Numbered from the stretch's first letter, positions 8,976-18,338 are shown. The stretch: 64,000 bases of DNA from Rhizobium ruizarguesonis (GCF_012349115.1 NZ_PQIG01000001.1:248001-312000), one strand, 5' to 3'. Notes: a model not told the origin generated them from the sequence alone. Numbers and translations: made by a program.

Positions 8976-9839
8976 TTAATCGGCCATGCGGCGGCGCCAG
9001 GCGCGTTCGGTCGCCGGTGCCTCGTCCGTGGTGATCTGATCCGGCTTCAGGGCCATCAGCGTCGAAAAGCCTAGCCATTCCTCTTCGCTGAAACCTGCCT
9101 CCGGATCCTTCAGGGTGAAGGTCCAGGCATCGACGCGTTTGCCTTCGTCCTGGCAGAGCGCGATCATGTCGAGGCCTTCATTGGCGGCACCAAGGATCAG
9201 CGGCCAGTGGAGATAGATCGTGTCCGGTTCGGTCGGGCCGCGCAGGTCGGCACGCAGTTCCGTCTCGACCGCCTTCCAGCCGTTGGCCTTTTTGATATCG
9301 TAGAGCTTGTCGGTCGGATCGATCCCTCGCAGAAGATGGGGAAGCTTCTCCTTGACCGCGACGATGAGGTCGAGGCTGCCGCCGCTGACGATCACCGAGG
9401 CGGCGATATCCTGGAAATGCGCGGCCAGATGCGCAATGCCCCTGGCGCCGATCGCTTCAAAGTCGTCCTTCATGTCGAATTGCAGCAGCGCGGCCGGGTG
9501 GGCCGATTGGAGCATGGCGGCGAGATCCTCGCTCAAGATCAGCGGCCGGTCGCCCTCCTGCATCCTGATAGCGGTGAGGTCACCGATGCTCTTCTTGCCG
9601 ATCGCTCCCTGCCCAGTCGTTTCACCTTCGAGCTCCTCATCGTGCAGCACGACGAAACCGCCGTCGGCGCGGACGCGCAGATCGAGCTCCATCGAGGCGC
9701 CTGCTGCAAATCCCTCCGCCATCACTTCGGCTGAGAACAACGGATCGGCAAACCGCTTGCGCAACCGGTGCCATTTCAGGCGGGTGCGATGCCCCTCATG
9801 TGAAATCTCCAGGCCCTGCGCATCCAGCAATCTTGTCAT
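8976..9839 (-). CDS. Divergent GDPD-family phosphodiesterase
   Basis: 287 residues, no signal peptide. GDPD/PLC-like barrel: H24-R25, metal ligands E51 and D53 (in MELDLR), and H66-D67 (LHDEE). The usual HRG...ENT block is changed to HRLRKRFADPLF, so the glycine and EN of standard GDPDs are missing and the substrate may not be a plain glycerophosphodiester. It is the last gene of the minus-strand operon, 72 bp after the aminotransferase. Start chosen at ATG 9839; GTG 9845, closer to a GGAG, is an alternative. Confidence 0.75.
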   Translation of the reverse strand: MTRLLDAQGLEISHEGHRTRLKWHRLRKRFADPLFSAEVMAEGFAAGASMELDLRVRADGGFVVLHDEELEGETTGQGAIGKKSIGDLTAIRMQEGDRPLILSEDLAAMLQSAHPAALLQFDMKDDFEAIGARGIAHLAAHFQDIAASVIVSGGSLDLIVAVKEKLPHLLRGIDPTDKLYDIKKANGWKAVETELRADLRGPTEPDTIYLHWPLILGAANEGLDMIALCQDEGKRVDAWTFTLKDPEAGFSEEEWLGFSTLMALKPDQITTDEAPATERAWRRRMAD

Positions 9840-9911
9840 CTGCACCAAGTCTCCGCGATTGCTACTCTCCTGCCTTGATGAACCATGATTATCAAGGGCC
9901 GAATACGGCTT

Positions 9912-11006
9912 TCATCGACTGTAGGCTGCGGATATTGCCTCCGAAGCGGCTGATATATCCGAGGGATGGCCTGCCTGCCTGAGGGCGGCGCCATACGCCA
10001 CGACATTCGACAGCACCGTCTGGAATGCGGCGCGCGGACCCGTGTGGTTCAGCCGCACGAGACGGGCCGGCGCGGTTCCGACGCCTTCGGTCACCTCAAC
10101 CCCGAGCTGCCCGGCAGCTGCGATCAGCGCGGCAGGCGCCAGCGCCTCCGGCACAGGCACGGCCGTGACCAGGTTCGACGCTTTTACTGCCGGCACCCAG
10201 GCTGGGGCTCCGAGTGCGGCAAGCCCCGCTCGTGTCGCCGATGCTGCCAGCGCATGGCGGGCGACGACATTTTCCAGGCCTTCAGCCTCGATGCGGTCAA
10301 GCGCCGCCTCCAGCGCGAAGAATTCCAGCGGCGGCGGTGTTCCCGGCAGGCCGCGTCGGCCGCCATCGACCCATGACTTCTGATCCGCCAACGACAATAT
10401 CGAATCGCGCGCGGCGCCATCTCTGAGAATGAGATCCCAGGCGCGGCCGCTGACCGAGAGTGCGGACAGACCGGCCGGCCCGCCGAGCGCTTTCTGCGGG
10501 CCGATCACGGCGATGTCGATGCCGAGATCGTCGACATAGAGCCGGTGGCCACCGACAGAGGCGACCGCATCGACGACGGTGACGACACCGCGGGCACGCG
10601 CAAGCGCCAATATCTCCGGCAGGGGGTTGAGAATGCCGCTCGCGGATTCGGCATGAACCAGCGCGAGCACGTCGATCTTCGGACCCGTCTGGAGCGCTTT
10701 GGCGACTGCTTCGATCTCGATCGGAAGGCCCGGTTCGGCGACGATATCGGCGACCGCCGCGCCACCCCGCCGCAGCCATTGCCCGAACCAGCCGCCATAG
10801 GAGCTGGTGACGATGTTGAATGCTGTCAGGCCAGGGCGCGCAAGGCTCACCGCCGCCGCCTCGAGCGCCACCACCGCTTCTGCCTGCACCAGCAATATAT
10901 CGTTGCGGCTGTGCAATATGCCGCCGATCCTGTCGGCGAGGACGGCGTAGCGCTCCGCGGGATAGGAGGGCACGCCATGCAGGGGATTCCAACCAAGATC
11001 GGGCAT
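9912..11006 (-). CDS. Class V (AGXT-like) PLP aminotransferase
   Basis: 364 residues of the alanine-glyoxylate/serine-glyoxylate aminotransferase fold. The pyridoxal-phosphate lysine is in GPQKALGGPAG, the ring-contacting aspartate in DAVASVGG, and HAESASGILNP matches the family substrate loop. ATG at 11006 follows GAAGGAAG; the longer frame begins with TTG at 11024. It lies 11 bp after the ATPase, inside the peptide-type ABC operon, so it probably acts on the amino part of the imported compound. The precise substrate cannot be read from sequence. Confidence 0.83.
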   Translation of the reverse strand: MPDLGWNPLHGVPSYPAERYAVLADRIGGILHSRNDILLVQAEAVVALEAAAVSLARPGLTAFNIVTSSYGGWFGQWLRRGGAAVADIVAEPGLPIEIEAVAKALQTGPKIDVLALVHAESASGILNPLPEILALARARGVVTVVDAVASVGGHRLYVDDLGIDIAVIGPQKALGGPAGLSALSVSGRAWDLILRDGAARDSILSLADQKSWVDGGRRGLPGTPPPLEFFALEAALDRIEAEGLENVVARHALAASATRAGLAALGAPAWVPAVKASNLVTAVPVPEALAPAALIAAAGQLGVEVTEGVGTAPARLVRLNHTGPRAAFQTVLSNVVAYGAALRQAGHPSDISAASEAISAAYSR

Positions 11007-11017
11007 GGATACTTCCT

Positions 11018-11800
11018 TCAGCAAGGATCGGTCACGAGACGAGGGACGGCTGCAACGAGTGCGCGGGCGGCCTCCGATTGCGGCGCGGCAACGACCGCCG
11101 CTGCCGGGCCGGTCTCGACGATCCGCCCGCCATCCATGACGGCGATGCGGTGGGAGACGGCCCGGACCACGGCAAGATCGTGCGAAATGAACAGACAGGC
11201 AATGCCCTGTTCTTTCTGCAGATCGACCAGGAGCTCGAGGATCCGGCCGCGCACGGTCACATCGAGCGCCGAGACCGCCTCGTCGAGCACCAGCAGCGAT
11301 GGCCGCGTCGCAATCGCCCGCGCAATCGCCACACGCTGCCGCTGACCGCCGGAGAGCGAACGCACCGGACGTGCGGCATGATCTGCGGTGAGGCCGACAC
11401 GCTCGAGCAGCATGGCGATCTCGGCGGGGCGCTGGTTCTTCGCGGCGACGCCGTGGATGCGAAGCGGATCGTCGAGCACCGCACCGACGCTCGCCAGCGG
11501 ATTGAAGGCCGCAAGCGGATCCTGAAACACCATCTGCATACGCGCCCGCCGGCGGCGCAAAGACGCGCTATTCAGCGCGAGCCAATCCTCTCCCTCGAAA
11601 CGGATCGAGCCGGCATCGGCGCTGAGAAGCCGCAGCAGGATGCGCGACAGCGTCGATTTTCCACTGCCGGAGGCGCCGACGAGACCGAGCGTTTCCCCTG
11701 CCGCGATGGTGAGCGACACATGATCGACGGCAGCAACCTGGCGGCCTGAGGAAGAAAACCCTTTCGACAGGTTTTCGACGGAAAGCAGCATGTCGTTCAT
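11018..11800 (-). CDS. ABC ATPase, DppF/NikE type
   Basis: 260 residues. Walker A GASGSGKST, signature LSGGQRQRVAIARA, Walker B LLVLDEAVSALD and H-loop FISHDLAVV are all present. At 260 residues it lacks the C-terminal extension of about 60-70 residues seen in many oligopeptide ATPases, as in the short NikD/NikE pair. Its start overlaps the end of the partner ATPase. Powers the importer encoded by 11018-16040. Confidence 0.9.
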   Translation of the reverse strand: MNDMLLSVENLSKGFSSSGRQVAAVDHVSLTIAAGETLGLVGASGSGKSTLSRILLRLLSADAGSIRFEGEDWLALNSASLRRRRARMQMVFQDPLAAFNPLASVGAVLDDPLRIHGVAAKNQRPAEIAMLLERVGLTADHAARPVRSLSGGQRQRVAIARAIATRPSLLVLDEAVSALDVTVRGRILELLVDLQKEQGIACLFISHDLAVVRAVSHRIAVMDGGRIVETGPAAAVVAAPQSEAARALVAAVPRLVTDPC

Positions 11801-12582
11801 GACGCCACCTCTTCGATCAGCGGTGGCGTCGCGAGGTCGCGATGGCTGGCGATGAGGGCGGCGGTATAGTCGCTTTTCGGCGCAGAAAGCACCGAACGGA
11901 CGGGGCCTGCCTCGACCAGCCTCGCATTGCGGAAAACGGCGATGCGATCGACAAAGCCGGAGGCAAGCGCGATGTCGTGGGTGATGAAGAGCAGCGTCAG
12001 GCCGTCCTCGCGCACCAGCCCGTCGAGCAGGCCGACGATCTCGGCCTGGACCACCATATCGAGCGCGCTGGTCGCCTCGTCGGCGATCAGCAGCGCCGGT
12101 TTCGCAGCGATGGCCGCCGCGATCGCCACGCGCTGGCGCTGGCCGCCGGAAAGCTGGTGCGGAAAAGCCCGCATCGCCTTATCAGGCTGCGGTATCCGCA
12201 CCCGCCCGAGCAATTCCTCGGCCCTGATATACGCCTGTTTCCAGCTGAGGCCGAGATGGCGCCTGGCGCCCTCGGCGATCTGCTCGCCGATCGTCAGGAC
12301 GGGGTTGAGGCTCGAGCCCGGGTCCTGGAAGACAAGGCCGAAATCGCGGCCCGGGCGGGGTGGATGCCCAAGTGCAGGCCAGAGCAATTCGCCCTGGACC
12401 TTCGCTCCCTCCGGCAGCAGGCCGGCAAGTGCTCGCGCGAGCGTGCTCTTGCCGGAGCCGCTTTCGCCGATGATCGCCAGCCTATCGCCGGCTGCGATAT
12501 CGAGGTCGACGCGGTCGAGGGCGGCATTCCTGCCGCGACTATAGGTGACCGAAAGCTGCCGCAGGCTGCAGAAAATGCTCAT
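11797..12582 (-). CDS. ABC ATPase, DppD/NikD type
   Basis: 261 residues, starting MSIFCSLRQLSVTYS at 12582. The open frame extends far upstream, but that part is the shadow of the permease gene. Walker A GESGSGKST, signature LSGGQRQRVAIAAA (alanine-rich after the signature), Walker B LLIADEATSALD. Short form without the oligopeptide C-terminal extension. Overlaps both neighbours by four bases. Confidence 0.9.
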   Translation of the reverse strand: MSIFCSLRQLSVTYSRGRNAALDRVDLDIAAGDRLAIIGESGSGKSTLARALAGLLPEGAKVQGELLWPALGHPPRPGRDFGLVFQDPGSSLNPVLTIGEQIAEGARRHLGLSWKQAYIRAEELLGRVRIPQPDKAMRAFPHQLSGGQRQRVAIAAAIAAKPALLIADEATSALDMVVQAEIVGLLDGLVREDGLTLLFITHDIALASGFVDRIAVFRNARLVEAGPVRSVLSAPKSDYTAALIASHRDLATPPLIEEVAS

Positions 12583-13403
12583 GCCGCCCTCGCACCGTCG
12601 TCGCCAAGCGCCTTGCCGAGGCCTTCGCTGAAGAGATGGACGCCGAGCACGGTTACGGCCAGTGCCGCACCCGGTATGACGGAGAGATAGGATGCCGAAC
12701 GCAACACGCTGCGGCCCTCGGCGATCATCGAGCCCCAGGTGGCGATATTGGGGTTGCCCAGACCCAGGAAGGAAAGTGCTGCTTCGGTGAGGATCGCGCC
12801 GGCGACGATGGTGGCGGAAAGCGCCAGCACCGGCGGCAGCGCGTTCGGCAGGATTTCCCGGAGGGCGATCTCGGCCGGATGCATGCCGATCACCCTTGCC
12901 GAGGCAACGTAATCCTGCTCGCGGATCGCCAGCACCTGCGCTCTCGTCAGCCGGGCCGGATCGGCCCAGGTGCCGAGCGCAATGGCAATGACGACGACAG
13001 GCGTCGACACCCCGATGGTGCTGACGAAGGCAAGGGCGAGCAAAAAAGCCGGCACGATCTGGAAGGCGTCGACAACCCGCATCAGCGCCTCGTCGACGAG
13101 CCCGCCGGCAAAACCGGCCGCCATGCCGACGCAGAGCCCCAGCACCATGGCCGAAAACGCTGCCGCCAGGCCGACGGCGAGCGAGGTTCGCGCGCCATAG
13201 AGCAGGCCCGCCAGGACGTCGCGGCCGAGCCGGTCGGTGCCGAGCGGAAAAGCCGGATCGGTGAATGGCGTCAGCAATGCACGGCCGGCAATTCGCAACG
13301 GATCGCCCGGTGAAAGGATAGGGGCGAGCAGTCCGGCCAAAATCAGGACGAGAAGGATCGCAAACCCGATCACACCTTCCGGCGTGCGCAGCAGGCGGCT
13401 CAT
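12579..13403 (-). CDS. ABC permease, DppC type
   Basis: 274-residue inner-membrane protein. An N-terminal helix (about 9-30) is followed by the extracytoplasmic segment PFTDPAFPLGTDRLGRDVLAGLLYG, whose GTDxLGRDV motif is typical of DppC/OppC/NikC. Five further helices and the cytoplasmic loop VIGMHPAEIALREILPNALPP follow. Partner of the DppB-type permease. Confidence 0.9.
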   Translation of the reverse strand: MSRLLRTPEGVIGFAILLVLILAGLLAPILSPGDPLRIAGRALLTPFTDPAFPLGTDRLGRDVLAGLLYGARTSLAVGLAAAFSAMVLGLCVGMAAGFAGGLVDEALMRVVDAFQIVPAFLLALAFVSTIGVSTPVVVIAIALGTWADPARLTRAQVLAIREQDYVASARVIGMHPAEIALREILPNALPPVLALSATIVAGAILTEAALSFLGLGNPNIATWGSMIAEGRSVLRSASYLSVIPGAALAVTVLGVHLFSEGLGKALGDDGARAA

Positions 13404-14389
13404 GCACCGCCCTCCGAGGCGCCGATGCGCGGGTCGAGCGCGGCATAGACGAGATCGACGAGGAAATTGACCGAGATGACGAGGACGGCGCTGGTGACGA
13501 CGATGCCCATTAACAGCGGCGCGTCGCGGCCGTTGACCGCCTCCTGCGCCAGCCGCCCGAAACCCGGGATTGCGAAGACGCTCTCGATCACCACGCTGCC
13601 GCCGAGCATCGCCGCCGATTGCAGCCCGAGCATGGTGACGAGCGGCAGCAGCGCATTGCGCGCCACGTGGCGCAGCACGATCCGGCTCCGCGATAGACCC
13701 TTCGCGCGGGCGAACAGCACGAAATCGAGCTTCCAGGCCTCGGCCATGCCACTGCGCATCACCCGCAGGAACAGAGCGAGATAGATCAAGGCGAGCGCGC
13801 CGACCGGCAGAACCAGATGGTCGGCGATATCAAGAGCGCGCGAAAATCCTGTGTTGCCCGAAGCGATCGTCTCGACGCCGGCGATCGGAAACCAGCGCAG
13901 CTTCACCGAAAAGGCGATGCTCAGCACCAGGCCGAGCCAGAAGCTCGGAATGGCATAGACGATCAGCGAACCGATCGACAGCAGCCGGTCACGCAGGCTG
14001 CCCGGCCGCGCCCCGGCGAGGATGCCGAGCGCCGAGCCGAGGCCGAAGGAGAGTGCGGTGGCGCTGCCCATCAGCAGCAGCGTATTGGGCAGGCGTTCGG
14101 CAATGAGCGCACCGACCGGCCGGCCGAAGGCGACCGACCAGCCGAGATTGAGCCGCGCCAGCGAGGAAAGATAGAGCCAGAGGCGGGCGAACATCGATTG
14201 GTCGAGGCCGTAGCTCTCGCGCAGCGACTGCCTAAGTGCGGCATCGCCGCCGCCGATCGAGCCGAGATAGGCGTCGACGGCATCGCCCGAGGCTGACTCA
14301 AGCAGGAAAAAGGTGAAGATCACCACGATCAGCAGCACCGGAATGCTGCTGATCGCCCTGCGCCTCAGGAGGATGATGGCTCGTTTCAC
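13400..14389 (-). CDS. ABC permease, DppB type
   Basis: 329 residues from a GTG at 14389. The open frame begins earlier, but those codons overlap the binding-protein gene, and the GTG leaves a normal 40-bp gap and has AGAGG upstream. Helix 1 (residues about 10-32), periplasmic segment with SYGLDQSMFARLWLYL, and the DppB-type loop ARAKGLSRSRIVLRHVARNALLP. C-terminal VDLVYAALDPRIG is the family ending. Forms the channel with the DppC-type permease. Confidence 0.88.
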   Translation of the reverse strand: MKRAIILLRRRAISSIPVLLIVVIFTFFLLESASGDAVDAYLGSIGGGDAALRQSLRESYGLDQSMFARLWLYLSSLARLNLGWSVAFGRPVGALIAERLPNTLLLMGSATALSFGLGSALGILAGARPGSLRDRLLSIGSLIVYAIPSFWLGLVLSIAFSVKLRWFPIAGVETIASGNTGFSRALDIADHLVLPVGALALIYLALFLRVMRSGMAEAWKLDFVLFARAKGLSRSRIVLRHVARNALLPLVTMLGLQSAAMLGGSVVIESVFAIPGFGRLAQEAVNGRDAPLLMGIVVTSAVLVISVNFLVDLVYAALDPRIGASEGGA

Positions 14390-14429
14390 GCCGGACAGGG
14401 CCTCTGGAAGAGAATTGCCGCCGATTCTA

Positions 14430-16040
14430 TCACGATTGCAGCGCGGTATCGCCCCAGTTCGAGACAGCCCAGCGCGGATTGTCCGCGACGTTGAGCACGG
14501 TGTCGCGCGCAACAGTGATGAAACCCCATTCCGCGACGTTGATCAGCGGCAGGTCGGCGACGACGAGTTGCTGGAACTTGCGGTAGAGATCGGTGCGCGC
14601 CGCCGTGTCGATGGTTTCGGATGCCTGCAGGATGATCTTGTCGAGTTCCGGATTGACGTAGCCACCCTGGTTGGAGAAGGGCACGCCGGCTGGCGTACCG
14701 GACTGGACGAGAATGGTGGTGGAGATCGCCGGGTCGCCGCGGAAGACCGGCGGGCCGACGGCGAGATCGAAGTCGTGATCGGTATAAACAGCCTTCTGGT
14801 GCGCGGCCGCATCGGCATTGACGATCTCGGCATTGATGCCGATGACGGCCAGCGCCTGGCGAAGGTAATCGCCGAACTGGCGGGTTTCGTTGAAATAGGG
14901 CGCGGGGCGAAGCTTCAGCGTAAAGCGGTTGCCATCGGGCCCCTGCTTGTATCCGGCCTTGTCGAGAATGTCGTTGGCCGCCGCCGGATTGAAATCATAG
15001 GCCGCGACATCCGGCGTGTAGAACTGCGGCGCATTCTTCGGCACGGGACCGGTGGAGGCGGCGGCGTAGCCGAGGAAGATCGTGTCGACCACGAATTTCT
15101 TGTCGATTGCCTGGGCGATCGCCTGGCGCACCCTGAGGTCGGCAAGCTCCTTGCGGCGATGATTGATCTCGACGACGAGCTGGTAGGTCAGGGCCTCATA
15201 GCCCTTCGAGATCACCTTGATGCCGGCGACCTTCGAGATACGATCGAGATCGGCCAGCGGCACAGCCGAGAAGGCGGCAAGCTGGATTTCCTCGGCTTCG
15301 AGCGCCGAACCCGCTGCTTCACGATCGGGCAGCACGCGGAAGATGATCTCGTCGAGTTTCGGCTGGTCCTTGTCCCAATAATTCTCGTTGCGCGCCAGCC
15401 GGTAATATTCGCCGGGCTTGTGTTCGGCGAACTTGAACGGACCGGTGCCGACGAGCGTATTGTTGGCCGGGTTGGTGGCGATATCGGTCCCGTCGAAAAT
15501 ATGCTTGGCAACGACGCTTGTTACAACAGGCAGCGCGTTGCGGATCAGCTGGAACGGCGTCGGCTTGGAGAAGCGGAAGATGGCGGTGTAATCGTCAGGT
15601 GTATCGACGGCTTCGAGATTGGCAAAGACCAGGCGGCCGAGATTCTGCAGCGGCTTCCAGATGTTGAGTGCAGAGAAGGCGACATCGACCGAGGTGAACG
15701 GCTTGCCATCGTGCCAGGTGACGCCATCGCGCAGCTTGAAGGTGACGGAGAGGCCGTCATCCGAGCCCTCCCAGGAGGTGGCGAGGCGCGGCGAAAGCCC
15801 ATCCTTGCCGTCGAACGACGCTTCGGCGAGCGGCTCGATCACCTTGCTTGCGACGAAAAAGACGCCGTTCGAGGCGACGATGGCAGGGTTGAGGTTCTTC
15901 GGCTCGGAATCGGCCGCAACGATCAGCCGGCCGCCGCTGGGTGCAGCCTGCGCAAACGCCTGCCGGGCGAGCGCCGTCGAAGCAAGCAGCAGGGCGGTGC
16001 CCTTCATCAGCGTGCGCCGCGAGATAGATGATACGGTCAT
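14430..16040 (-). CDS. ABC peptide-type solute-binding protein (family 5)
   Basis: 536 residues. Signal sequence with a twin-arginine motif (SRRTLMK, residues 7-13) and cleavage near ARQAFA-QA, so probably exported by Tat. The family 5 (DppA/OppA/NikA/AccA) body shows SWEGSDDGLSVTFKLRDGVTWHDGKPF at about residues 90-118, the classic family segment. First gene of the minus-strand operon of transporter, aminotransferase and GDPD-like enzyme. Family 5 ligands include peptides, nickel chelates and opines, so the neighbours are the better guide to its ligand. Confidence 0.9.
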   Translation of the reverse strand: MTVSSISRRTLMKGTALLLASTALARQAFAQAAPSGGRLIVAADSEPKNLNPAIVASNGVFFVASKVIEPLAEASFDGKDGLSPRLATSWEGSDDGLSVTFKLRDGVTWHDGKPFTSVDVAFSALNIWKPLQNLGRLVFANLEAVDTPDDYTAIFRFSKPTPFQLIRNALPVVTSVVAKHIFDGTDIATNPANNTLVGTGPFKFAEHKPGEYYRLARNENYWDKDQPKLDEIIFRVLPDREAAGSALEAEEIQLAAFSAVPLADLDRISKVAGIKVISKGYEALTYQLVVEINHRRKELADLRVRQAIAQAIDKKFVVDTIFLGYAAASTGPVPKNAPQFYTPDVAAYDFNPAAANDILDKAGYKQGPDGNRFTLKLRPAPYFNETRQFGDYLRQALAVIGINAEIVNADAAAHQKAVYTDHDFDLAVGPPVFRGDPAISTTILVQSGTPAGVPFSNQGGYVNPELDKIILQASETIDTAARTDLYRKFQQLVVADLPLINVAEWGFITVARDTVLNVADNPRWAVSNWGDTALQS

Positions 16041-16162
16041 GACCCCTCCTGATCGGTGAAATTCGGGTGCCCATATTCAGGGCGAAATGCAAATTGTCAT
16101 AGAGGTTAGATTCGAATGGTTGGGCTGGGCGAGATATTTTTTGTCACCCAGCCATTATTCGC

Positions 16163-17560
16163 TCAGCCGTTGGCCGCGACACGGGCAGGCTCGGTGAAGA
16201 GATTACGATAAGCGGCACCCGGATGCGGCGCGACAAGCCGCGGCCCCGCTCCCCCGAGTTTTTCCCGCAACGTCCCCTTGGCGTAGTCGGTCTTGTAGAC
16301 GCCGCGCTTTTGCAGTTCCGGCACCAGCAGATCGACGGCATCCTCGAAACTCTCGGGCGTCACGGCATAGGCGAGGTTGAAGCCGTCGACATCGGTGTCC
16401 TCGATCCATTCCTGCATCAGATCGGCGACCGTTTGCGGCGAACCGACGAAAACAGGACCGAAACCGCCGATGCCGACCCAGTCGGCCATTTCGCGCACCG
16501 TCCATTCCTTGGTCGGATCGATGGTGGTGAAGGTCTCGACAGCCGATTGCACCGCATTGGTATGGCGGTGCCGCAGCACCTCGTCCGGCCCGAACTGGCC
16601 GAAATCGATGCCGGTCCAGCCGGAGATCAGTGTCAGCGCGCCCTCGAAGGAGGCGTATTTGCGGTATTCGTTGAACTTCCGCTGCGCTTCCGCATCGGTT
16701 TCGCCGAGGATCACGGTCTGCAGGTTGAAGGCGAGGATTTCGCGCGGGTTGCGGCCGACCCGTTCGGCCGCCTCGCGGACATTGGCGACGTAACGCTTCA
16801 GCACCGCCTTCGACGGAGAGGCGACGAAGATGCATTCGGCATGGGCGCCGGCGAAATCCTTGCCGCGGCTGGAGGCGCCGGCCTGATAGAGCACCGGTGT
16901 ACGTTGCGGCGAGGGTTCGCTCAAGTGAATGCCGGGCACATTGAAGTGCTTGCCGGAATGGCGGATCGGATGGACTTTTTCCGGATGGGTGAAGATACCG
17001 CTTTCCCGGTCGCGGACGACGGCGCCGTCTTCCCAGCTTCCCTCCCAGAGCTTGTAGCAGACCTCGAGATATTCCTCGGCGAGATCGTAGCGGTCATCAT
17101 GCTTCGTCTGTGCCGGCTGGCCGATATTGAGCGCGCCGCTGTTGAGGTAGGAGGTGACGATATTCCAGCCGACACGTCCCTTGGTCAGGTGGTCGAGTGT
17201 CGAGATGCGGCGGGCGAAGGTATAGGGATGCTCGAAGGAAAGCGACGCCGTCAGGCCGAAGCCGAGGTGCTCGGTCTCGTAGGCCATGGTGGGGATCAGC
17301 TGCAGCGGGTCGTTGACCGGCACCTGCGCCGAATGGCGAAGTGCGGCATCGACATTGCCGTTCAGCACATCGTAGACGCCGAGCACGTCGGCGATGAACA
17401 GCCCGTCGAACTTGCCGCGCTCCAGCGTCTTTGCCAGATGCACCCAATAGTCGAGATCCTTGTAGGTCCAGGACTTGTCGCGCGGATGGCGCCAGAGCCC
17501 TGGCGACTGGTGTCCGACGCAATTCATGTCGAAGGCGTTCAGCCTGATTTCGCGGGTCAT
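16163..17560 (-). CDS. FMN-dependent monooxygenase, NtaA/SnaA/DszA family
   Basis: 465 residues, luciferase-like flavin monooxygenase. The start at 17560 (MTREIRLNAFDMNC) has a strong AAGGAAG site. The frame is open further upstream only because the preceding broken gene has no stop in it. Family features: SPGLWRHP near the N-terminus, RISTLDHLTKGRVGWNIVTS, and YQAGASSRGKDFAGAHAECIF. These enzymes use FMNH2 from a separate reductase to oxidise aminopolycarboxylates, sulfones or related compounds. The neighbouring DszC/SfnB-type flavoproteins favour organosulfur, but the substrate is not proven. Confidence 0.88.
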   Translation of the reverse strand: MTREIRLNAFDMNCVGHQSPGLWRHPRDKSWTYKDLDYWVHLAKTLERGKFDGLFIADVLGVYDVLNGNVDAALRHSAQVPVNDPLQLIPTMAYETEHLGFGLTASLSFEHPYTFARRISTLDHLTKGRVGWNIVTSYLNSGALNIGQPAQTKHDDRYDLAEEYLEVCYKLWEGSWEDGAVVRDRESGIFTHPEKVHPIRHSGKHFNVPGIHLSEPSPQRTPVLYQAGASSRGKDFAGAHAECIFVASPSKAVLKRYVANVREAAERVGRNPREILAFNLQTVILGETDAEAQRKFNEYRKYASFEGALTLISGWTGIDFGQFGPDEVLRHRHTNAVQSAVETFTTIDPTKEWTVREMADWVGIGGFGPVFVGSPQTVADLMQEWIEDTDVDGFNLAYAVTPESFEDAVDLLVPELQKRGVYKTDYAKGTLREKLGGAGPRLVAPHPGAAYRNLFTEPARVAANG

Positions 17561-17577
17561 GTCTTTCTTCCTTGGAA

Positions 17578-18184
17578 TTAGGGATTGCTGCGGCCGAGGC
17601 CGTAGGTCAGCGCTAAGGCTCCGACGAGCACGGCGCCCTTGACGAAATCCTGGGTGTAGTAAGGGGCGTTCAGCATGGTGAGGCCGTTCAGCAGCACACC
17701 GACGAAGACGGCGCCGGCAATGGTGCCAAGCACGTTTGGACGTCGCAGCTTGAAGACGGCAAAGCCGATCAGTGCTGCGGCAACCGAATCCATCAGCAGC
17801 GAGCCGCCGGAGGAAATGTCGCCGCGCCCGACGCGGGCGGCAATCACGATGCCGCCGAGCGATGCCAGCGTGCCCGATATGACATAGGCGAGCGTCTTCA
17901 GCCGCACGGTCGAGGCACCGGCAAGCCGGGTCGCGACCGGTGGCGACACCGGCCCTAGCCGCTTCGGCCGGGCTACGCGGCGCAAAGGCGCGGCCATCGA
18001 GCCGAACCATGCCGCCATCGGCCGGAAGCACGCCGGAAAGGATCTTGACCAGCGTCGATTTGCCCGCGCCGTTTGCGCCCATCAGCGCCACGATCTCGCC
18101 GCGCTCCATAGAAAAATCAGCGCCGGCAAGCGCCCGCGTCGACCCGAAACTGCGGGTGATATTTTCAATGTGAAGAAGCGGCAT
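17578..18184 (-). pseudogene. Deletion fusion of ribose-type ABC ATPase and permease
   Basis: Reading from 18184, about 80 codons encode the N-terminus of a sugar ABC ATPase (MPLLHIENITRSFGS, Walker A GANGAGKST, FAPRSPAEAARAGVAT). Near 17940 ATPase similarity stops. In another frame the C-terminal part of an RbsC-type permease begins (RLAGASTVRLKTLAYVISG) and runs to the stop at 17578. The ATPase signature, Walker B and second nucleotide-binding half and the N-terminal permease helices are missing, so about 1.8-2 kb appears deleted with a frame change at the joint. It is divergent from the intact binding protein at 18420. Confidence 0.85.
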
Positions 18185-18319
18185 CGACAAAGGTCCGGGA
18201 CTGCAATCGAAGCCGGAGTGTGCCCTGTCCGGGCGGTCGAACTCCAGGCACGCCTTTCCCCCGCGAACTGCCCTCGGGAAACAAAGAATCTCCCGCAGCC
18301 CATAAAATCGGATCATTTA

Positions 18320-18338
18320 CTCTACTAAAAACATAGAG
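18320..18338. promoter_or_regulatory. TCTA-N9-TAGA inverted repeat (divergent promoter)
   Basis: CTCTA, nine bases, TAGAG, in the AT-rich 235-bp region between the broken ABC genes and the binding protein at 18420. The same layout (TTCTA-N9-TAGAA) occurs at 22115-22133. Probable binding site of a shared dimeric regulator of the monooxygenase cluster; the regulator is not identified. Confidence 0.4.

Noticed and set aside
11797..13446. Long N-terminal extension of the DppD-type ATPase
   Set aside because: Residues before MSIFC are the out-of-frame reading of the DppC permease gene; the ATG at 12582 fits the family start.
14313..16031. 572-codon plus-strand open frame
   Set aside because: It is antisense to the peptide-binding protein and its composition (Arg/Glu/Gly-rich, no domain) is typical of GC-rich shadow frames.
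16163..18316. A single 717-codon open frame reading from ABC ATPase into a flavin monooxygenase
   Set aside because: The middle part matches neither family, the ATPase loses its signature after about 80 codons, and the monooxygenase has its own ATG with a strong ribosome site at 17560. It is a pseudogene followed by an intact gene.
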